Positions 58,501 through 64,000 of a stretch of DNA of 64,000 bases are shown piece by piece; the stretch's first letter is position 1, and every line of letters starts with the position of its first letter. The translations under genes were made by a program, and so were the position numbers. Origin of the DNA: Ligustrum vulgare (taxonomy: Eukaryota > Streptophyta > Magnoliopsida > Lamiales > Oleaceae); the NCBI GenBank assembly GCA_963555705.1, contig OY743176.1, positions 60,834,040-60,898,039 on the forward strand. Direction: 5' to 3'. The notes beneath the pieces are model-generated. The model saw nothing but the letters and a program-made list of their open reading frames with translations, ran no database searches and was not told the origin of the DNA.

Positions 58501-60566
58501 GTTCCAAGTCTTGATCTTCGCACTCCAAATTGTTTTCATAATTGTTCGTTTTAATTATTAGTAGATTAAACAAAAATCAATCTTTGTGTTTCTCACTAAT
58601 TTAGGTCTTGATTAATTAAAAATAATATTTAACAAGATAATCTTCGTGGGATGATAATTCAGACTAAAAAAGTCCACCTACTATTTATTTGAAGATACTG
58701 TGCACTTACAATAATTTCTACAATAAGTACCCAAATAAAATTAAAAAAAAAAAAACACAGTTAAGGTCTGGAATATTTACCATTTACCAACCCCAAGTGT
58801 CAAGGGCAGCTATTAGCCTATTACTTAGCCCCTTCACCATTCACACCCACATTTTACTCAACTCTGACTGCACTTTGTAAATATTTGTTTCAATTGTAAT
58901 TTCCTTTCAATTGTAAAAATTTATTTCGCTTTTAAAAGAATCCTGTTATTTGTAAATATTTATGATTCCTCAACTTTTAAACGTCTACTTCTGTCACTTG
59001 AGATTTTACTTAAGCTATTATAAGGGTAGTTGGTATTAGAAATCTTGTCAAACTTTCTGGTGTTCGCCCCTGCACTAGCAATTATAATTTATAGTTTCGT
59101 TAATCATGAACAAGCTATTTTCAATGCATTCAAATTTTCTGATGTATAGCTTTGAAATTGTATTTTGTCCCGAATCAATCGAGAATAGGCATAAGGTAGT
59201 TTACTGGAGTATTCTAGCGCCACATGGAGCCCGTTTCTACGCTACAAGGAAAGGGGCTCCGTGTTATCAAGGCTTGCAGTGGTTATATACACTCGGTGAA
59301 CATTTGTATGTACACCTTCTCCATGTTCAACTTCACTTTACGACAACTCTATTGGCCGGCGAGAGATGCTTTTGACAAAATCAAGCAAGACATAAATGCT
59401 ATTCCACTAATATACGACAATCTGGTCTAAGCTACTCAAGAAAATTTTGACCAATTGCAAAACAATTTTGTAGAGACAAGTTACCCAAAGCTCTAGAGTT
59501 GGAACTTGACAAACAAATATTTGCTAAGTTTCTGTAGATGACTTCTATAAATTTTCAAAGTAATAAAATATTAAGTTAATTACGAAAATAGGCAAGGAAA
59601 ACTGGACAAAGAGAGAAAGTGACATTCCGAGCGAACTCATGCAATGACAAAGTGAATTTATTTGGTGGAATCAATCTAATATTGGAGAGAATCTTACGGT
59701 GCCCAAAGAGGTATTCCCTTTTATTTTTAATTATTATGACAACAAAATTTTGGGGAAAGTTAATTTTGGATGCATAGAAACAGTTTATTTCTCCCCTGGA
59801 AACCGCTTTAAAAGTCTTGGCAATTGGGAGCTGCATAGTATGATGGTCACAATACAGATACTCTTTTAAATGTATGGCCAACGAGTCTAAATGGGTTGTC
59901 TACCTATAGGTATATTTTTTATACATAAAAGGGAGTATCAAGAAGATTCTTTTATACCACGCGTGGACAAGTTTGCAAAATTACTTTTTCTGTTGATAAC
60001 ACATTATACTACACAGTAATGTTCTCAACAACATGATAGGATATGCAAAGGACATCAAATTCTGATGAAGAACAAGTTACCAGAGCTCACAATAATTATC
60101 CTGACACTGCCACGAAGAGAATTCACTTCATTGTGATCAAAATCAATTATCACGTTTGATAAACCAATAAAACCATGATTACTTCTGACATCACTTGGAT
60201 AAAAAGCACAGAAATAATAGTTCATTTAGATTTGACACAATTTTACCTGCAAAATCTTCTTTCTACGATGTGATAAATTCGACCAGGTGCATACAGTCTT
60301 CTTGGATCTCTGAGCTTTCTACCTTCCGGTACAAAGGTATCTCTCAGGCACACGAGAAAGAGTAAGCATGGCAAACTGTCCAAAGCATTAAGGCCTGATT
60401 TAAAAATGATAGCAATTCACTCCTTTTAAAGACTACAAATACACAAGATTGTGAAATTGCTAAAAGCATCATAGAGCCTCTAAATATTAAGAGCTGTGAA
60501 AGCTAACCAGAAGATGGATTCGAATATATCTTCCAATGGTGTGGCTGTTCTTGGTAAGAAATCATC
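49574..60566 (-). CDS. Class-3 lipase (calmodulin-binding heat-shock-protein type), last four coding exons
   Basis: Exons in order: 60566-60508, 60375-60247, 50869-50734, 49927-49574. Phases agree and give 225 aa to the stop. Matches the C-terminal half of the plant alpha/beta-hydrolase lipase family (N-terminal mono-/diacylglycerol-lipase plus Lipase_3), some called calmodulin-binding heat-shock proteins. Seen: [15 protein letters not shown] with the likely catalytic Asp, the Cys-rich LPCLL segment, [30 protein letters not shown], and [11 protein letters not shown] with the likely catalytic His; then [20 protein letters not shown] and a C-terminal motif [11 protein letters not shown]. The GHSLG nucleophile exons are upstream, beyond the window. 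The intron between exons 60375-60247 and 50869-50734 is 9377 bp and full of elements. No stop or frameshift in the exons. Confidence 0.9.
50018..50170. mobile_element. Degenerate MITE related to 40163-40337, in a lipase intron
   Basis: Ends TCTTTAATAC and GTATTAAAGA are inverted. The interior (ACACAATTT..., TTTTCTCTCC, TTTACCTCGAAAACATAAAT) resembles the 40163 MITE. Confidence 0.6.
51781..52308 (-). repeat. Chromovirus 3' LTR, 528 bp
   Basis: Near copy of 57418-57949, with many point differences consistent with an old insertion. Confidence 0.93.
52309..52320 (-). other. Chromovirus polypurine tract
   Basis: The minus strand reads GGCGGGGGAGAA directly before the TGTCAC start of the 3' LTR. 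Confidence 0.8.
52320..53873 (-). pseudogene. Chromovirus RNase H end, integrase and chromodomain
   Basis: 53873-53688 holds the end of RNase H ([10 protein letters not shown]), ending in a TAG. 53627-52893 is integrase: zinc region (HPGQKRT...CLVCQQDK) and the core triad D (MDFISAL), D (ISDRDPRF), E ([10 protein letters not shown]). Stops and frameshifts near 52890-52850 precede 52817-52320, with a GDQVLVK fold and a C-terminal chromodomain ([10 protein letters not shown]...YLIKRKGL-like text, then SEATWE). The chromodomain places it among chromoviruses, where it is thought to steer insertion to heterochromatin. Confidence 0.88.
53909..54327. mobile_element. hAT-like MITE inside the chromovirus pol
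   Basis: Inverted ends AGTGATGGCAAT / ATTGCCATCACT, with GC-rich subterminal runs (GGGGATGGGGAT, CCCCGCCCCGACCCCG). CCAACGT is repeated at 53902-53908 and 54328-54334, 7 bp of a probable 8-bp duplication. It interrupts the RNase H coding sequence, so it landed after the retrotransposon. Confidence 0.85.
54328..55557 (-). pseudogene. Chromovirus reverse transcriptase and RNase H
   Basis: 55557-54916 is RT with [25 protein letters not shown] and catalytic [11 protein letters not shown], ending in an in-frame TAG. 54891-54328 continues in the same frame with the RT connection ([14 protein letters not shown]) and RNase H ([32 protein letters not shown]) up to the MITE. Confidence 0.9.
55565..57375 (-). 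pseudogene. Chromovirus gag and protease, frameshifted
   Basis: 57375-56899 gives the gag N-terminus ([10 protein letters not shown]..., coiled coil), lost by a frameshift and stop near 56940. 56881-55565 gives the gag core ([26 protein letters not shown]-like and LLFHFTDGL blocks), a damaged zinc knuckle (second Cys is Tyr in [13 protein letters not shown]), and a protease whose active site reads DTRAT, the catalytic Gly lost. Another frameshift separates it from RT. Confidence 0.85.
57401..57415 (-). other. Chromovirus primer-binding site, initiator tRNA-Met type
   Basis: The minus strand reads TGGTATCAGAGCCTA, two bases after the 5' LTR. Confidence 0.92.
57418..57949 (-). repeat. Chromovirus 5' LTR, 532 bp
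   Basis: TGTCACGGAC...GTCGTGACA on the plus strand; pairs with 51781-52308. Confidence 0.93.
58711..60246. other. Remaining lipase intron sequence
   Basis: No element ends recognised. An ORF pair at 59106-59430 (one frame begins [11 protein letters not shown]) is somewhat GC-richer, but I do not recognise either product and see no splice context. Confidence 0.4.
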
Positions 60567-60930
60567 CTGGACAGTTTCAATACGGTTGTATTACTTTATG
60601 ATAGTACTTGCATAATATTCAACCAAAACTAAATACAAATTGTTAAAATGACATTATAAATTTTCATTTACTACTTAAAGCTGGGCATTTCACTTGATTT
60701 GGAAACAGACTTGTAATTAGCAATAGCAGATACAAGGAAAAAGTTAAGAGTTTTATCGCAGATAATACACATTTTAAGACTTTAATTGCAGATAATACAA
60801 ATTTTAAGAGATAGTACTACGTGAAATAGTGGCATTATTTAAAAGGACGTTTTCATGGTTTACATTTCTCAAGTGTCAAATTCATCTCTTTATTCTCCAT
60901 AATTGCATGAATCTTTGTGTCAAAAATCAC
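60567..60930. other. Lipase intron sequence upstream of exon 60566-60508
   Basis: AT-rich; the acceptor ACTGTCCAG of exon 60566-60508 lies at its lower edge. Nothing else is seen. Confidence 0.5.
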
Positions 60931-61166
60931 TCATTGGTTAAAATTCAACTTGAAATCATCCGGATCAAATACATCATGCTCTCCGTACATGCTTTTAAGA
61001 GACACTCTCGTGCCCAGACATCGAGTTCCTTTTACACTTGAGACAACCTCTGACTTCTTTCTTGATACTGTTCTAATGCCAAATTTCTTATCACATTTAT
61101 CAACATTAAGCATGAGAAATATATCCACAACATCAAGTGCATTGGCTTGGGATAAATCTACAATTC
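60931..61166 (-). other. Coding-like exon of unknown gene
   Basis: Preceded on the minus strand by a good acceptor (ATTTGCAG|GA) and open for 78 codons to TGA, reading IVDLSQANALDVVDIFLMLN... and ...GTRCLGTRVSL. Its composition is protein-like, but I cannot name it. It does not match the part of the lipase family expected here, so it is probably a captured or inserted gene fragment. A further coding-like patch lies near 61270-61390 (NYEHILEEYNENMFK). Confidence 0.4.
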
Positions 61167-61593
61167 CTGCAAATTGACATATAACTTGTCACAACAAAGC
61201 AATTTTCAGAAGCAAGCAATAACTTTATTGTATAATTTGTGTGCTTCGGCCAACATGTGACTATCAAACTTCATCAATTCTATCCTCTTTAAAAAGTTTC
61301 CTTATTGTTGTACTTCCAACTTTGAACATGTTTTCATTGTACTCCTCCAAAATATGCTCATAATTAATTTTCGTGGCAGACATGGGAGAATTTCCCATAA
61401 GACATATACAATCTAAACTTGTTGATGGTCCAGAGAAGATTCTTCACTTTTACTAGAAGTATATGACTTCTCATCAGTTCCTTGAGAAGCCTTCATGCGA
61501 GCTGCCAAACTAGAGGCCCTAATGGATGCAACATGCAATGATGTAATCCACATTGGCCAAATCCTTTGATTCCTTCATTGATTCGAACGTTTA

Positions 61594-62909
61594 GGGGTCG
61601 TTCTCTTTGTGTTTCGATTTTGAGTTTTAGATTTTGTTTTGAATTTTGGTTGTTTGTTTTGAGATTGTTGAAAACATGTTCTCTTTGTGATTTTGGAAAA
61701 CTGTTTTCAAAAATTGAAAATTGAAAAATGCGTTTACTTTGTAATTTTCTGATATATTTATTTTGTGATATTTTATGTTTAAAAAATGATTGATTTGTTG
61801 AATTACATTAATTTTAATGTCAATAAATCAGTTAATTCTCTATGTCAATAAATTCATCATTAATATTATTTCGGCTAAACAAAAATCCAACCTCATACCA
61901 ACAAAATCTTAACATGGATCTATATATAATGGAAAAATAACATAAAAACTTTCAAGTGAAGGAAGTGTCTCAAATTTACCCAAAAAAAAAAAAAAAAAAA
62001 ACTTAACACAGATCTATATATAATGGAAAGAAAAATAACATAAAAACTTCAAGTAAAGGAAGTGTGTCACATTTACAAAATAAATAAATAAATAAATAAT
62101 TTACAAAAAAAAAAAAAAAACTTAACATGGATCTATATATAATGGCAAAACAACATAAGAATTTCAAGTGAAGGTAATGTCTCACATTTACCCAAAAAAA
62201 ATAAAAAAATAAAAAATAAAAAAATCTTAATATGGATCTATATATAATGACAAAATAATATAAGAACTTCAAGTGAAGGAAGTGTCTCACATTTACAAAA
62301 AAAAATAATAATAATCTTAACATGGATCTATATATAATGGAAAAATAACATAAGAAATTCAAGTGAAGGAAGTGTCTCACATTTACCCAAAAAAAATTAC
62401 AAAAATAAAAAAATCTTAATATAGATCTATATATAATGACAAAGTAACATAAAAACTTCAAGTGAAACTATGAATGTAGTGTCTCACATTTACAAAAAAA
62501 ATAAATAAATAAAAAATCTTAACATGGATCTATATATAATAGCAAAATAATATAAGAACTTCATGTGAAGGAAGTGTCTCACATTTACCCAAAAAAAAAA
62601 AAAATTACAAAACGAAAAATAATAATAAATATTAACATGGATCTATATATAATGGCAAAATAATATAAGAACTTCAAGTGAACGTAGTGCCTCACATTTA
62701 CAACAAAACAAAAACAAAAAAATCCGAAACGCGCGTTTTGGATTTTTTAACACAAAATATCCAAAACGCAATAAACTCATTTTGAGTTTCCTTTGTATTT
62801 CTTTAATGTTTTGGAAAACACATTTCTGAAAATAGGCAAAGTGAACGCATTTTCGATATTTTCAAAAATCGAAAACTCAAACCGGACTGAAAACAAAGAG
62901 AACAGGGCC
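61594..62909. mobile_element. Harbinger-like non-autonomous element with an internal tandem array, 1316 bp
   Basis: Ends GGGGTCGTTCTCTTTG and CAAAGAGAACAGGGCC, flanked by TTA (61591-61593, 62910-62912). Subterminal text is rich in GTTTTC/GAAAAC, as in 2536-3579, so the two belong to one family. The middle is a tandem array. No transposase. Confidence 0.85.
61908..62706 (+). repeat. Eight-copy tandem array, unit about 90-120 bp
   Basis: Units start at about 61908, 62002, 62121, 62226, 62316, 62415, 62518 and 62632, each with CTTAACATGGATCTATATA, TTCAAGTGAAGG and GTGTCTCACATTTAC, separated by A-rich tracts of variable length that account for most of the unit-size variation. Confidence 0.92.
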
Positions 62910-62912
62910 TTA

Positions 62913-63545
62913 ATTTCTTCCTTTCGTGTTGGACACTTCTGAACTTCACCTTGTTCATCATCGAAGTACGGCTCAATCTTGGGGTTCTTCAATTGCAATT
63001 TTCATATTAAAGGAATCAGCAGGTCTCTAGTTTTCAACATGTACATGTTTTTCTACCTCTATTGTAGCATCACAGTTGACAATATTTTGATAATTTTGAT
63101 TGACATCTTTTTTAACCAATCATCTTCCTTATAAATCTTCTTCTCTTTGTTTACACTGGAATTTTCAAATTACTCAATACGTGATACCAAGGCTATTCTT
63201 ATCGTACCACATAAATACATACCTATTATCCCGACCTATGTTAGTAACATCTACATTATAGTACCATAATTGTCCCCAAAGTTTATGATAATCATCCATG
63301 TCTACCACGTTACAAGAAATCTCATCTTTGTAGGATTACCAAGCGAAAGTGAAAGTTTTACATATATCCATATTTGAATTTTTTCCCTATGTCAACTTGT
63401 GAAATTTGATAGCAAGATGAGATTTTTTCAATTTTCAAATTTAAAACTTTCTCCAATTCTTTGGATACCAAGTTCTAACTACCGTTGCGATTTATTATCA
63501 AGTTTTTATATCTTCTTAATAGACCTTCGCAAATTTCTTCATAAC
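62913..63545. other. Retroelement interior or intron, no gene recognised
   Basis: AT-rich. May belong to the minus-strand element whose gag-like frame follows; no motif supports a call. Confidence 0.35.
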
Positions 63546-63779
63546 TTATGCGTGTTCAAACATAGCTAGGACTCGAGAGAATTCTCTAGCCACCTGTTGC
63601 TTTGTTCTAAACTTGTTGAAGCAACCAATATTCATAGCAGTTAAAGTCTGCAAAATTTTCACAACTGTGTTTTTAAGTATATCCACCATTCGTTCCAAAT
63701 GATGGACCAAGGTTGGTTTTGCAATCCTCCGATCATTGTCGCGAAGATGCATATTACTACCACCATAAGTAGCCATCAC
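63546..63779 (-). pseudogene. Possible gag N-terminus of an LTR element
   Basis: A 77-codon frame beginning MMATYGGSNMHLRDNDRR, 13 bp below a primer-site-like sequence and LTR. The distance and order mimic the gag start of the 51781-57949 element. No gag motif is long enough to prove it. Confidence 0.45.
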
Positions 63780-63791
63780 CTAAGGAAAAAT

Positions 63792-63807
63792 CTTGCTTTG
63801 ATACAAA
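63792..63807 (-). other. Degenerate primer-binding site
   Basis: The minus strand reads TTTGTATCAAAGCAAG, similar to the tRNA-Met site TGGTATCAGAGC with changes. Confidence 0.5.
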
Positions 63808-63809
63808 TT

Positions 63810-64000
63810 TGGTGCGGAAGCAATATTGGAATTTTTGAAACAAGAATAAAGCTTTAAAAACTTGAGAACTTTGTAAGGAATTATTTCTTGTATTGAATTG
63901 ATTGGAAAAGTATACAATGTCTTTGTATTATAAGCAAAATTATTCTTTAATCCTATTAATATAAGGAAAGTAAAATAAGAAAACGAACTAAAATCCTAAT
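63810..64000 (-). repeat. Partial 5' LTR running off the window
   Basis: Begins TGGTGCGGAAG on the plus strand, beside the primer-like site, and carries TTTGTA...TTGTATTGAAT text like the chromovirus LTR. The far end is outside the window. Confidence 0.45.

Larger units (their letters stand above)
51050..58710 (+). other. Older plus-strand LTR split by the chromovirus (edges approximate)
   Basis: About 51050-51780 and 57950-58710 read as two halves of one LTR: TATA-like TATATAATAG near 51688 on the left; on the right TCTTCGTGGGATGATAATTCAGAC, the 3' LTR signature also seen at 36230. No internal region is attached, so it may be a solo LTR. Termini were not resolved. Confidence 0.45.

Noticed and set aside
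59106..59430. Overlapping ORFs of 89 and 68 codons in the lipase intron
   Set aside because: No recognisable family, no splice context, and neither frame is clearly favoured.
62003..62461. 152-codon minus-strand ORF with repeated VNVRH and YRS strings
   Set aside because: It is a read-through of the eight-copy tandem array, not a repeat protein.
1..64000. tRNA, rRNA or other structured RNA genes
   Set aside because: None recognised by eye on either strand; a tRNAscan or Infernal run would decide.

Overview
This is nuclear DNA from a flowering plant, most likely a eudicot. It is AT-rich, has spliced genes with plant-type protein sequences, and is packed with nested LTR retrotransposons and MITEs. 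All calls come from reading the sequence; no database search was run.

Three host genes can be supported. (1) A BOU-type mitochondrial carrier (+, exons 73-464 and 4818-5316), whose single coding intron holds a 4.1-kb LTR element. (2) An ALY/REF (THO complex subunit 4) mRNA-export adaptor (+, six coding exons, 41818-46666), with MITEs in its introns and a probable GC-AG first coding intron. (3) The last four coding exons of a class-3 lipase of the calmodulin-binding heat-shock-protein type (-, 60566 down to 49574). One of its introns is about 9.4 kb and carries a degenerate chromovirus; the 5' exons lie beyond the window. A relic of a UBP12/13-type deubiquitinase (6031-13767) is cut in mid-exon by a 5.8-kb LTR element. 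A 62-codon ORF of unknown role lies at 36746-36934.

Layout: 1-5316 BOU; 5317-13767 UBP relic with the 7707-13515 element; 13768-17803 broken Gypsy remains; 17804-32482 two minus-strand Ty3/Gypsy elements of Athila/Tat type sharing one LTR (one keeps an open gag-protease frame, the other keeps RT/RNase H/integrase with two nonsense codons plus a PF20167-like ORF); 32483-36304 LTR remains with a hAT-like insertion; 36305-40600 sparse DNA with MITEs; 40600-46700 ALY; 46700-49570 intergenic; 49574-64000 lipase gene with its intronic elements.

The most unusual signals are non-coding. First, GC-rich palindromes occur in pairs, with centres about 20-24 bp apart (28 and 32 bp in two pairs) and about 45-52 bp between pairs. 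They sit some 80-110 bp upstream of the TATA box in LTRs of four different families, each family with its own palindrome. Second, the same array recurs inside the Gypsy element ahead of a TATA box and a possible leader intron, as if it were an internal promoter for the downstream ORF. Third, the interior of the 7707-13515 element is a chain of short perfect stem-loops instead of coding sequence, and the element in the BOU intron appears to be a relative with one LTR inverted.
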